DNA of 64,000 nt from Hygrophila difformis (Eukaryota > Streptophyta > Magnoliopsida > Lamiales > Acanthaceae). Under the pieces are notes generated by a model. It worked only from the letters and a program-made list of their open reading frames with translations, was not told the origin of the DNA and did not search any database. Shown one piece after another: positions 22,539 to 33,491 of this stretch (the stretch's first letter is position 1; the number at the start of each line of letters is the position of its first letter). Both the position numbers and the translations under genes were made by a program. Where the stretch lies: assembly GCA_030278955.1 (NCBI GenBank), contig JAOANR010000014.1, positions 39,011,453 through 39,075,452 of the forward strand, given 5' to 3'.

Positions 22539-22639
22539 ATTGGTGACACACTGAAGAAAATGCCACAGCTGTTTAATGTGATTCTCTTCTGGATTTGAGA
22601 ATTGAGTATGAGTTTGATGTTGAAGAGTAACCCTGTTGT

Positions 22640-22648
22640 TTATAAACA
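22640..22648 (-). promoter_or_regulatory. TATA box of Ole e 1-like gene
   Basis: The minus strand reads GTTTATAAA, about 100 bases before the start codon at 22538, a normal distance for a plant TATA box with a short 5' UTR. Confidence 0.5.
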
Positions 22649-23024
22649 GTTGGGGAGGCGAATGTGGACTTGGGATTGTAGATTATTAGTTTTGGTGGAG
22701 GTACACTAATTTGGACGTGCTGCCCATGAAACATTAAGCTGTTTGTTGGTCAAACCCAGCCTGCCTTGATGACCTTTATATAGATTTTTTAGTTTTCTTT
22801 TGTTGTCGTCTTTTTTGGTAAGAGTAGTGATCAAATTGGAGGTGATAATGTACTTTGAGGGAGCTCTAAACAGAAATCAAGCACGATGGGCACTTTCTGA
22901 ATTACTCAAAACAAGAAACAGGGAAAAGAGGCATAGTTGCAAACTTCAAGATTGAACTTTTTATTTTTATTTTTTTTTAAAAAACAAGGAATTGCAGAAG
23001 CAATAAGAGGAATATTATTGTTTG
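22649..23024. other. Intergenic DNA upstream of Ole e 1-like gene
   Basis: Distal promoter of the Ole e 1-like gene. No element ends or ORFs supported. The right end, 23007-23024, is a SINE target-site duplication. Confidence 0.4.
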
Positions 23025-23197
23025 TTTTTTTACGGTGAACAGCGACACTCATGTATCGACAAAAGTGTATTGGAGCCCAAACCACACAAATTACAAAGGA
23101 AAATAAAGGAAAGAGATAATGGGCCAGGTGAAAATCGAACCCCCAACCTATAGTTGGAAGACGGGGAACTTGACCATTAAAATAAGTCCCCAACACC
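23025..23197 (-). mobile_element. tRNA-derived SINE, family B
   Basis: Flanked by an 18-bp duplication, GAGGAATATTATTGTTTG, at 23007-23024 and 23198-23215. On the minus strand: degenerate A-box region (GACTTATTTTAATGGTCAAG), B box GGGTTCGATTTT, then the 3' module CCTTTGTAATTTGTGTGGTTTGGGCTCC and a terminal A run. Same family as 49611-49776. Confidence 0.85.
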
Positions 23198-23215
23198 GAG
23201 GAATATTATTGTTTG

Positions 23216-23745
23216 GCATTAAGAATTCCTAAAGCAAATTTGGAGAATATGCAATAAGAACTTGATTAATCATAGATCCGAGTTCCAATGACACCTTTCA
23301 AGGTAAATTGATAACAAGATCTCACTTCAAACAGGTGAAGATAACAATTGGCATCATTTTGGCCCTTTTGATCATAAAACACAAATAGTTGACCAATACA
23401 GATTTAACCACTTAAGTTCTGAAGCAAACAAAGTAGCTCATTCTCTCAACAACCCCCATCCCAAGGACATTTCGCAAAAAATTCTACCTCTAACCGCAAA
23501 CTTCAAAAACAAAGATCGGCTGCAGCATCATTTCCTCAATGAATTTGAAAAGTTTCATCACTGTATGGAGACGATGAATAGAATATAGAACAGCCAGGAC
23601 GACAAAACCCATCCAACTATGGATAATCTCACTTTTCCATGATTGTTGATATAACACATGGACTAATTTTAAGAGCAACTTCTCGTGACAGCAAGCATTG
23701 TAAGACAATTCATGTCGAATGCCAAGTAAATGGAGCTAGCTGCAC
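23216..23745. other. Intergenic DNA, 3' flank of DEAD-box gene
   Basis: Contains the probable 3' UTR of the helicase on the minus strand. No other feature is supported. Confidence 0.4.
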
Positions 23746-26700
23746 TCATAGTAGCCCCGCATTCTTCAGTGCAACTTCAAATTCCTTCTCGCTGTTCCAC
23801 GGTTTCACCTTCATTATTTCAAAAAATTATGTCAACATTCAATTCATAATAAGACAGCTCAAGTTGCAAACATGAAAAGAATATACCTCTAGTACTTGGC
23901 TGTTGAAATATTTCTCAATCTTAGCAATTATCATATCATCTCTGTCGTCATAAAGTAGATTGAATACAGCACCTGTTCAATACAAGGGAATGGAGTCAAC
24001 CTCGGGAACCGATGTAACATATTGCATAAACATACCAAAAAGTATAATATTTTGGTGTTTGCATCTGGCATCACTACCTGCACTGTTAAATTGGGCCAAA
24101 TTCATAGATCACTCAAAAAGTGGTCATTCATTCATAGGGTTCATTTGGTTGTTTTTCCGGGAAAATTCTCCTGGGACTACTCCATGAAATGTACAAATTC
24201 TTGTGATCACTAAAAAATATGTCAAAAAAGATGGTAGTACTATTTTTTACTCCACTTCAAAACTTCCACCTAAATGTTTTTTAATGTTTCAAATTAATGT
24301 TGGTATATTTTAGCGGATGATTTTTATATCATTATATTGGTTTTATTGATGGATTTATTTTAAGATCTATATTAAATGTTTTCTAAACTCTAAAGTATTC
24401 TCCGGCCATTGAATTGGCTTACCCCAAAAAAATGTTTTCTAAAGTATAATTACTATTTATATTTTTCTTATACATTATTCAATAATGTATTATCTTACAA
24501 AACACACCCACATACATCTCATCTAGTCCCATTTTCCTAAACAAATAAATCGAGTGTGCCCTTCTTCTCTATATGGAGATAATCAAAGATTAAAAAAACC
24601 ATGAAATTAAAGCGAAAACATATTCAACAGATGTATTGATCATCCCAGTAAACTCGATAGGACTTCTAAAAAGCCATGTAGTAGCACCAAAACAATGAGA
24701 GGAGGAGATATGAAAGATCCAAAACCATGAAATGGACGCATATTCAACAGATTTATTGATCACACTTCACACAGAATATCACCCATTAAACGCAATAGGA
24801 CTTCTAAAAAGCCATGTCTCAGGACCAAAAAAGAGATAGAGTGGATGGAGAAATGAAAATGTAGAGCTGCATGTCCTATTAGTATTTCCTCCAACTGAAG
24901 CGTAGGGTCAGAACAACCAATTGGCTTAGCCCCTAATAACACCTAGGTTATCATCCCTGCCACCCAGACACGGAGAGAATAAACAAGAAAGACCTATCCA
25001 GCCGGGTGAACCAATGAGCATTTAGGATGTTAACATATAAAGATTTCATACAAACTGAATTAGCCGATAAGAATGACAGTTGCAAAAACTACATATCCAC
25101 AATGCTCCATACAAAAACAAGATTAAAGTTGTCACATGTCTTTGTATAAATAAACAAGGAAAGACACATTGCTATATGGACCAAATAATGAGCAATAAGC
25201 ATGTCAGGTTGAAGAGAAAAAGTGAAAAACACTAGTTTAATTAATGCAATAAATCATAAAAGCTCAATCCCTGGAAAAAAAAATATCTTTATAGTCACTA
25301 ATAAGGAAATTCTTGCCTTTGGATGATAGTTAATTATAACTTTAATTTTCAATATTTAATAATTTAATTAAAATAATGTCGTGGTTTTTCTTTTATACAT
25401 TATATCATATAAATTTTGTATTTTTTAATTTTGTATGAATTGTTAGTTCCATTAAAATAATTTAAAATCCAGTTTTTCAATATATGTTAAATAAATATGA
25501 ATATCATCAGTTCACCTAAAAAAATATGAAATATCATAGATACTCATTAAGTTAATGAGTTATTTTTTATTAATAAAAATTCAACGCCCGCACGCAGGAG
25601 AAAAAATCTAGTCTAGTAAATCATAAAAGCTCAATCCCTGGGAAAAATACCTTTGCGGCCAAAGCGTCCTGCTCTGCCAACCCGATGTAAGTAAACTTCA
25701 TAGTCAGGCTCTGAAGGCCTATCATATCTCACAGGAAGATCAAAATTGACAACCAAATTAACCTGCGCAAGGAAAAATAAAGGGAAAAAAATCACATTCT
25801 AAAAGGTCGAGATCCAAGAAGAAACATAGGGTAAAGAACACATTCAAATAAATGCAACAGAGAGAAATACTTGTTTCTGGTCAAAGCCACGCGCGAGGAG
25901 ATCTGTTGAGATCAAAACTTGAGTCAACCCTTCCTTAAATTCTTTAATAATTCTGTCTCTATCCTCTTGCTTTAAAGCACCTTGAATTGTGGTGACCTCA
26001 TATCCAAGGTCGACCAAAGACTTGTGCAGCATACCTGCACTATTCCTTGAGCGAACAAATATAATTGTCTGTCCCACCTTCTCTCCAAGTTCAAGTATCT
26101 GGTCTTTAATGACCATGATCTTTGAAAGTTCATCAGGGCAATGCACTTTATACTGTTTCACAGACTCCAGAGATAATTCTTCCTTTTTGACAAACATTTG
26201 ATTATAATCTCTGACAAAGATTTCCTCAACAATTTTTGATACAAAAGCCCTTACAGCATCATCAAAAGTAGCTGAGAAAAGGAGGACCTGATCATTTCAA
26301 AACATAAAAATTCAATTTGCTGCATATCACTTAGGTAGAAAAGACTCGGGTGCATATGAAATCTCACTATAAACGTGCATTTATAGCTTCCATAGATAAT
26401 CTTCAGATTAACTAATAAACATAGAATGGCGAAAGAAATCAATTTTCCAGTGCAAAAAATATAATACCATAACAAAAATATTGTTCTATGTTGTGCAAAC
26501 TGCAAAGAGAGATTCCGCATACACCAGCACATAACACTTCAGATTTATAACCAAAGTTAGCATCTTTTAGAAGACCCTCACTTAGAATAATAAAAGATTG
26601 TGACAAAGCAGCAGATACGTCTACACAATACCATAGATGATATTTTCTGGCCTACAGTGCCTCTTTGTTTTCACAAAAGGAGCTGTCTCGTAGTCTCGTA

Positions 26701-28910
26701 CACCGGCACGTAACACCCCAGATGTTAGAAGCAAAGTTTGAATACCATCTTCTCATACCATATGAAGCACATATAATATTAACTATTAAGACAGTCAATA
26801 TAGCATTTTAAAACTTAGCACTTCAAAACTTTGCTTCATTTAATAAATGATTCCCCCTTTGCACATCAGACACATATAATCACAGCTCAGACACATCATG
26901 TGAGGAAAATAGATCGCACAGCATAAGTATTTCAGTTTACTAGATCGCACAGCATAAAGAGTAAAAACCTCACCTGGCAATTGAAATTGACTTTTGCAAT
27001 TGACTTCATTATCTTCACTGAGTCATCCCGAAAACCACTCTACACAATAGAAGTTCTCAGATAAGCACAAATGAAACAAAACAAGAAAATAAATCGGAGC
27101 ACTAATTTAAATGCTGCTCAGGTTACACAAACTTGAGATTGGAGCGATTGGGTGGATTTTAACTTCATTGGGAGCTCCAATTACAGAAGCTTTGATGAAA
27201 TAATTCCATTTCAATTCCCATCATACCAAGTACCAACTCGTTTAACATGGCACAAGCCACGCTTCAATATAAACTAACTAATCCTTCATAGAAAAATCTA
27301 GAGGCCAAAAATGGTATCTATTAAGTTACCGAATCCCTAATATCAAATCACCTAGATACAAACACGGACCGACAAGCAGTTGATCAGGAACTGCTAAGAC
27401 AACCCAATAAATTAAGGGAGAGAGATCACAGCAAAGTGAGGACAGAAAAACTAAATGCATACAGAGAAGACAAAGTTATTAAGATATAGATATATTGAAT
27501 ACCTCGGCCAACATGTGGTCTGCCTCATCAAACACAAGAATCTTCATTTGACTCATACCGAGTTTCCTTGCCATCATCCACTTGCATATTGTGCCAGGTG
27601 TACCAATAATTACTTGTGCTGTAATAGGCGGCCTCTTCTGAATTGGAATGTAGTGTGCAGGATCTGATGGTATGGCTAGTTCTGAGGTTATTCCGGTGAA
27701 CTTTCCCATCTTCAAAAGCACTTCCATATTCTGCACAATTTATTTAGTGTTGCTAATCAAGTCACAGTTCCCACTGAAAATTCGAAATAAGATACCAGCA
27801 CCACACCATTTTTCTAGTTCAGCATAATGCCAATTAGCAAACCAATCAAGATCCATAATTATTCTTGACCAAACCCCAAGTGGCAATACCGCTCAACCAG
27901 AATGTTTTAAATGGCAGAAATATTTAGCAATTCAACCACAAAATTATCAGCCCTACCATCATCCGAAAACCACTACTTTTATGAACAATTTGGCAATCAA
28001 TTACCTCTACATATATGCTTGCAAACAAGACAATAAAAAATTTATTGAACAATGATAGATAGCAGGCATATCAAACAACCTGAATGGCTAACTCTCTTGT
28101 GGGGCAGATACAGAGAGCCTGTGGAGCAGTGAGTTTTGGGTCGACCCGGCTCAGCATACCAAGCACAAAACAAGTGGTCTTCCCAGACCCATTGTGCGCC
28201 TGAGCGATTAAGTTCTTGTATGGAGGCGTCAGGATCATGGGCAAACTAATTGTCTGAATTTTACTAGGCTTCTCAAACTTCATCTCAACATACAGACCCT
28301 TCAACAATTCGGGGGACAAATCTAAGTCCTCAAACCTCTTAGCTGATGTATACGGAGTGTCCCCCGACGTAACCTATATGCAAATGCATCCAAACATGAA
28401 AACTTTTGTTGCAAGAAAATCATATAAAAAAACTGTCTTTACATCTAATTCAACTAGTTCTACTAAGTAAAGGCAAAAAATTGAGCATCTTTCCAGTGTT
28501 AAACCCAAATTCTCAAGTTGTAGCGGTTAAACGCAAAAAATTAATTGGGATTACTTCAAATAAAAAGCAGGATTGCCAAAAAAAGAAAAAAAACCCTACT
28601 GGCAAATTCCAAAAACCTAGAAGGCAGCAAGAAATCAGATCCACAGAAGATATAGATGATTACATACAGCTTCAATGTTTGAGTCGTCGGGGTCGGTAAG
28701 CGTATTATGATCGGGCTTGGACTCGTCGATAGCCAACGAATTCAAATTGACCTCGGTGGAGGAGGATTCCGCTTTCTCTTGCTCCGCCTCCGCGTCGGCC
28801 TCATCAGCAACATCGGCCCACCGTTTCGTCTCCGGAGGACTGGGACTCCCCGAGGGCACTGTGGCGGTGGCAGGTGAAGAGGCGGCGGCGGAGGAGTCGT
28901 TGTCGGCCAT
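23746..28910 (-). CDS. LOS4: DEAD-box RNA helicase of LOS4/RH38 (DBP5) group
   Basis: Eight exons: 28910-28668, 28373-28080, 27730-27503, 27039-26974, 26287-25871, 25762-25651, 23972-23887 and 23808-23746; 1509 nt, 502 residues. This is the plant counterpart of DBP5/DDX19, which remodels mRNPs at the nuclear pore so that mRNA is released in the cytoplasm; Arabidopsis LOS4 affects cold and heat tolerance. After an acidic Ser/Ala-rich N-terminus come the Q motif ([11 protein letters not shown]), motif [10 protein letters not shown], Ia PTRELAIQ, motif II DEAD, motif [22 protein letters not shown] and [15 protein letters not shown]. The N-terminal block [22 protein letters not shown] is characteristic of this group. 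Every helicase motif is intact. Intron 6 (1.7 kb) carries local duplications. Confidence 0.95.
24588..24835. repeat. Local duplication in LOS4 intron
   Basis: Two diverged copies about 120 bp apart share CATATTCAACAGAT, TATTGATCA and ATAGGACTTCTAAAAAGCCATG, the latter at about 24656 and 24795. It lies wholly inside intron 6 and does not touch the splice sites. Confidence 0.6.
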
Positions 28911-29306
28911 AGATGATGAGTATGCGGCGGATGAATTACCAAGATCGTGAGATTTAATAAGAAGAAAGCACGGTGGAACCGAAATAATGAGTCGGCGTAA
29001 CTTCCCGCGAGTGTCGAGGCAGTAGTATTTGATAATCCGATCGAATTCGTATATACTACTTCTGTAGTCAAAAGTTGATTCTGCGTAAATCTGAGGTAGA
29101 AAATTGAAAGAGACAATAATATGGGTGTGTTTAATTTTAGGAAAATGATTTGCCGACCATCTGTGCCTAATCTAGTACACCTTATATTTTGCAATTGGAT
29201 GTAGTAATTTATGGGGTATGATTTTAATATAGTATTTTTTTTATGAGCATTTTAATATAGTTTTAATTATAGTAGTAGTATTTATATTAGGGGAAATTAC
29301 ATTATA
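28911..29306. promoter_or_regulatory. LOS4 upstream region
   Basis: Promoter and 5' UTR side of the helicase (minus strand). No clear TATA box near the start, which is common for housekeeping genes. AT-rich with no ORF of note. Confidence 0.35.
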
Positions 29307-29579
29307 ACTCCCTCCGTTTTCTATTAATTATAACAGTGCAAAATTTAACACTATTCACACATTCACTTTAACTTAAAGTTTTATCATAATTATACAAGTT
29401 AAGATATAGGCAAGTGGGATCTTGTTAGATTCGTCTCGTCGAGTAGTTTTTAAATATCAAACTTCTATAATTTTTACTTGTACCGAATTTGAGTTATTAA
29501 AGATTTAAAATGTGCATTGGACTGCGTGCACGGTGGGTTGCACTGTGGGTCCATTTCAATTTTTGAAAAACGGAGGAAG
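29307..29579. mobile_element. Stowaway-like MITE
   Basis: Ends CTCCCTCCGTTTTCTATT and TTTTGAAAAACGGAGGAAG, with TA next to each end. The interior matches 16489-16745 (GGATCTTGTTAGATTCGTCTCGTC). Placed about 400 bp upstream of LOS4. Confidence 0.75.
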
Positions 29580-29612
29580 TACTATTTATATAGAATTTTA
29601 TACTAATATTTA

Positions 29613-30240
29613 TTTTATATTTTTTTTGGATAACGGTGACGTGAAAACGTCGGCAAAGAAAAGGCAAATAAAAAGAAAAAAAAACTACAGTAGGGAGATT
29701 AAGGGAGAAGACAATAAAAAAACAAGCAAAAAAGAAAAACTAAATCCGCGGGAACCCCCAACTGATCAGTCGCAAGGCTGGCGCAAACCTCGTCAGGAGA
29801 AAAGACCCAAGTGGTGTAGAATTCCAAGGACTTAGCACCTCGTTCAGCTAAGTGATCGGCAACTGAATTGCCTTCTCTGAAAATATGACTCCACGTATAC
29901 TGGGGGCGTATTCGAAGAATATCCAGAATATTACTGACAAGTGGAAATAATACATGAGTATCCTCCACGCCTACTTGAATAATCCGAATCGCCTCCTTCG
30001 AATTTGAGAAACAAGCCGCCTGCATTACCCCTTTCTGGAATAACAATTGGGAGCCTAGCCATATGCCATAGAGCTCAGCTATCAAGTTAGACGCAACGCT
30101 AATAGATCCAAAAAAAGCCCTCAACCTATTGCCCATCACCAGTTCGGATCATACTTCCAAACCCCGCAGGACCCGGATTGCCCATAGAGCTAGCATCACA
30201 TGTAAGAGGACGTCCATGTGATGATCCGGGTAAAATTAAA
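29613..30240 (-). mobile_element. 5'-truncated LINE fragment with RNase H remnant
   Basis: The minus strand encodes the end of a LINE ORF2: a DASSMGNPGPAGFG strand near 30190, then an RNase H core (AELYGIWLGSQLLF, SNSKEAIRII, FREGNSVADHLAERGA). One in-frame stop lies near 30130. A CTAATATTTAT / CTGATATTTAT pair beside the two ends may be the worn target-site duplication. It is not closely similar to either of the other two LINEs here. Confidence 0.75.
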
Positions 30241-30385
30241 CTGATATTTATCATCCAATTAATGCAATACTTTATCGGGTAATTTTTTTTTTAAGGTGAA
30301 AAGGCTATGAAATAGTCGGTGGAGTGGGAGGGGTTCCAAATAGAAATTATTCACTTCTATCAATATTAAAATAGTGAACAAAATT

Positions 30386-30559
30386 ACCAACAGCATTTGG
30401 CTTGAGTGGATGGGGCTCTAGTCGCTTAACCAATGTATCGGGTTCGAGCCTTGTGTATGCAAAAAACTGCTTTGGGAGAGGCGCCTTTAACTGCCATTGC
30501 AGATCCTTGAGGGATTAGTCTTGGGTCCAATGTGGCATGGGATACCTGGTATTCACCTA
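30386..30559 (+). mobile_element. tRNA-derived SINE, family C
   Basis: Flanked by an 18-bp duplication, AAAATAGTGAACAAAATT, at 30368-30385 and 30560-30577. A box in TGGCTTGAGTGGATGG, B box GGTTCGAGCC, short A-rich end. Same family as 3823-4002. Inserted in the left arm of the long inverted repeat; the right arm has an empty site. Confidence 0.88.
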
Positions 30560-30798
30560 AAAATAGTGAACAAAATTGTTATTGTTAGGATTCTAATATT
30601 ATGACTTCAAAATGATATGGCTGAAAAAGAAGGTTTGAAGATGTTACTAAATGATGATGAATCGATAATTTTTTATACAACTATACATATAGATTATATG
30701 TAAATTTATATTGTCCATAAATTATTTAATTATTTATTCAGTGTGGTAGAATTCAAGCATCTATACTATTTCCATTGGGTTGAAAAACAAATTTATGT

Positions 30799-30972
30799 TT
30801 TTTTTTTTTTTTTTTGAGTAGCCATTGAAGGCCTGGAAAGGGGTGGTGGGAGCCCATGCCACACAATTACAAAGGGGAATTAAAGGGAGGGATAGGGGGC
30901 CGGTGGGAATCGAACCTCCAACCTTCCGTTGGAAGTCAAGGGACTTAACCGCTTGGGCTAGGTCCTCATCCC
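30799..30972 (-). mobile_element. tRNA-derived SINE, family A (best copy)
   Basis: Flanked by an 11-bp duplication, CAAATTTATGT, at 30788-30798 and 30973-30983. On the minus strand: A box TAGCCCAAGCGG, B box GGTTCGATTCC, then CTTTGTAATTGTGTGGCATG and a 20-base A tail. The pol III boxes match plant consensus. Second insertion in the left arm of the inverted repeat. Confidence 0.9.
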
Positions 30973-32399
30973 CAAATTTATGTATTTGTTATTAGGAGAA
31001 GTATTAAAGTTATTAAAAAAAACTTTGATTTATTGAAAACAAACAAGCTTTTCAAAATACAAAGATCAAACATAATTATAGGATTTGTTTTGGCATCGCA
31101 ACTAAAGTGTTTAAAACAATGAGAACATTCAAATACCTGAAAATGGGTTTTTGATTTATCTTGTTCAAAGATATTCATGATTCACATAAAACTTCATATT
31201 TTTTGGGTTAGTATGGTTTACATGAATATTATATTATTATTTTATTTATTTTTTCTATGTAAATTTTTATAAAGATTATTATATTTTAGCCTTCGGTATG
31301 ACAATAATAATTTTTCTACTTTTGTAGATATCCTTGCAGAACTGAAGACAAGACTATTAATAGAGAAACTATAAACATAAAAAACAAAAAGGTTACAAAG
31401 TGTGACATATCATTATTTGGTGTAGAGTAAGTTTATATATTCTGGAAATTTTACTATTTTTATTGAAAAAATTAATTGATTTCTAAAATTTCGAGTGATA
31501 CCTAAATATTCGTTCTTTATCTTCAATTATTATCATTTTCTCTATGAATACTTTTAATTTTCCAATAAAAGACTCCCATGAAACAAAAAGATATTTGGGT
31601 ACCACTAAGAAGATTGGAAATCAACGTAACCTTCTTGTTTTTTATGTTTACAGTTTATATGTTGATAGTCTTGTCTCCTGTTCTCAAAGCATATATGTAA
31701 AAGTGGAAAGTTATTATTGTCATACCAAAAGCTAAAATATAAAGTTTATAAAATTTTATATGCGAAAAATAAATAAACAATAATATGATATTATTGTAAA
31801 CCATACAAACTCAAAACATACAGAAGTTTCATATGAATGAATACATTTGAACGGAAAAATCAAACTCTTTTCCAGGTTTTTGAATGTTTTCATTGGATTA
31901 GAAACTTTAGTTGCGATGCCAAAACAAGTCCTACAATTATATTTGATTTTGCATTTTGAAAAGTTTGATTGTTTATAACTCAAAAAATTTCAATAACTTT
32001 AATACTTTCCCCATAAAACAAATACAATACATTATCAATCCAATGAAAAAAGATATTGAATTTTATCACCCAAAAAGATAGATAAAAAATTAATTTAAGG
32101 ATAGTATAAATTTACATATAATCCATGTAGTAATACAAAATTTTACCAATTCATCAATGAGTAACATCTTCAACCTTCTTTTCCAGACATATTCTTCTGA
32201 AGCCATAATCTTATAACCTTAAAAATAACAGCTTTGTTTATTGTTTTGATATTGACAGAATTCAAGTTAATGATTTCTATCTATAATCATGTGTGTAGAA
32301 GTCAGCGGAAGAAGAAAATTGGAGGGGAGATGAAAATTGAAGTAAGAGAAGTGATGGAAAATATAGCCTATATAAAGTAATTGATATATAGATTTTTTC

Positions 32400-32960
32400 T
32401 ATATAGTATACGTTAATATCTTTTAATAAGATATGAAAATTAGAAAGTTCATATCTTTTAATAACACGAACAAAAAAAATATGGAAAATTCCATATATTT
32501 TAAAAACAGAAAATTAAAAATTCCTTATACACCTTAAAAATCTTTTAACATCAATAAATTTAAAAATAGTAAATATTGAAAATTTCATATCTTTTAATAA
32601 CATGAATAAAAAAAAATGCAAATTTCATATCTTATTAATCAATAAAAATTTCATATCTTAATACTGAATAAAATTTTATATCTTTTAATAACACGAATAA
32701 AAATAATTTTATATATCCGAGGTCAAAGAAAGCATGGTGGAAGCTCATGCCACACACACTAAAAATTCCATATATTTTAATAATGAATAAATAAAAAAAT
32801 TGATAGAAATTCGAAAATTTTATATCTTTGAAAACTGAAAATTGAAAATTCAATATCTTTCTATAACATAAAAAAATGCAAACATCCATATCTTTTAGTA
32901 GCATGCATTTTTTTTTAAAAAAAAAAATGTAAAAATCTATAAAAATTGAAAATTTGAAAT
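32400..32960. repeat. Degenerate AT-rich repeat array
   Basis: Many irregular copies of a motif close to TTTCATATCTTTTAATAACA, spaced 40-70 bases apart and joined by A runs and ATGAATAAAAA. Spacing is not regular and the copies are not palindromic. One piece (about 32716-32755) resembles the SINE family A 3' module. Confidence 0.55.
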
Positions 32961-33491
32961 GGAAGTATGGCATTAATAGTTGACTCTAATGGTTCAATAT
33001 ATGAAGTATATAGGAAAAACCCGAATCCAAAATCAACAAAAATATGCAGTAAACAAGGACAGGAAGACACAGGTTTGGGTAGGGATGAAGGGAGTAGTAC
33101 ATCGTGGTGATTATTTAGCAATAAGCTCAACAGTATGTGAATACTTGATTGTTGAAATATGCTGAATCTGCTGCTGAGTTGGTCATCGGTATGTGCAAAT
33201 GCCACTGCTACTAAAAACTGGTCAGGTCAGAATATATGATGTGGGCGGAGGAAAAGGACAAATTTTTTGCATTGACGACCCAAACACGACTATGTTCCTG
33301 ATCTCTAAAAGTTAACATAAACCAAGATAGCCTACTACTCGATCGATTCATCTTCAATTTAAATGTTAAGCTGATTGTACAACATCCGGGTGCAAGTTCA
33401 TTTTTTGCATCCCCTCCAGGATGAAATTGAACTGTAGAAGATACTCTGCTGTCACAGGTCAAAAATTGGCTTGCAAACAGCTTATGATGAC
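32961..33491. other. 3' flank of EMC1
   Basis: Downstream of the EMC1 stop on the minus strand; likely holds its 3' UTR. No other gene or element is supported. Confidence 0.4.

Larger units (their letters stand above)
30338..32282. repeat. Long imperfect inverted repeat
   Basis: Left arm about 30338-31430, right arm about 31600-32282. The reverse complement of the right arm follows the left arm almost base for base at many places (for example GAAGGTTGAAGATGTTACT against GAAGGTTTGAAGATGTTACT; TATGGTTTACA in both; AGACAAGACTAT in both). Removing the two SINEs from the left arm brings both arms to about 0.7 kb. A 170-base loop separates them. No transposase ORF, no clear terminal motif. It could be a foldback element or an inverted duplication able to form a long hairpin RNA. 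Confidence 0.8.

Noticed and set aside
30890..30972. A possible tRNA gene, given good A and B boxes
   Set aside because: The sequence does not fold into a full tRNA cloverleaf; it continues into a SINE body with an A tail and a target-site duplication. The same applies to the other SINE copies.
32400..32960. CRISPR-like or satellite array
   Set aside because: Copies are irregular in spacing and sequence, and this is plant nuclear DNA.
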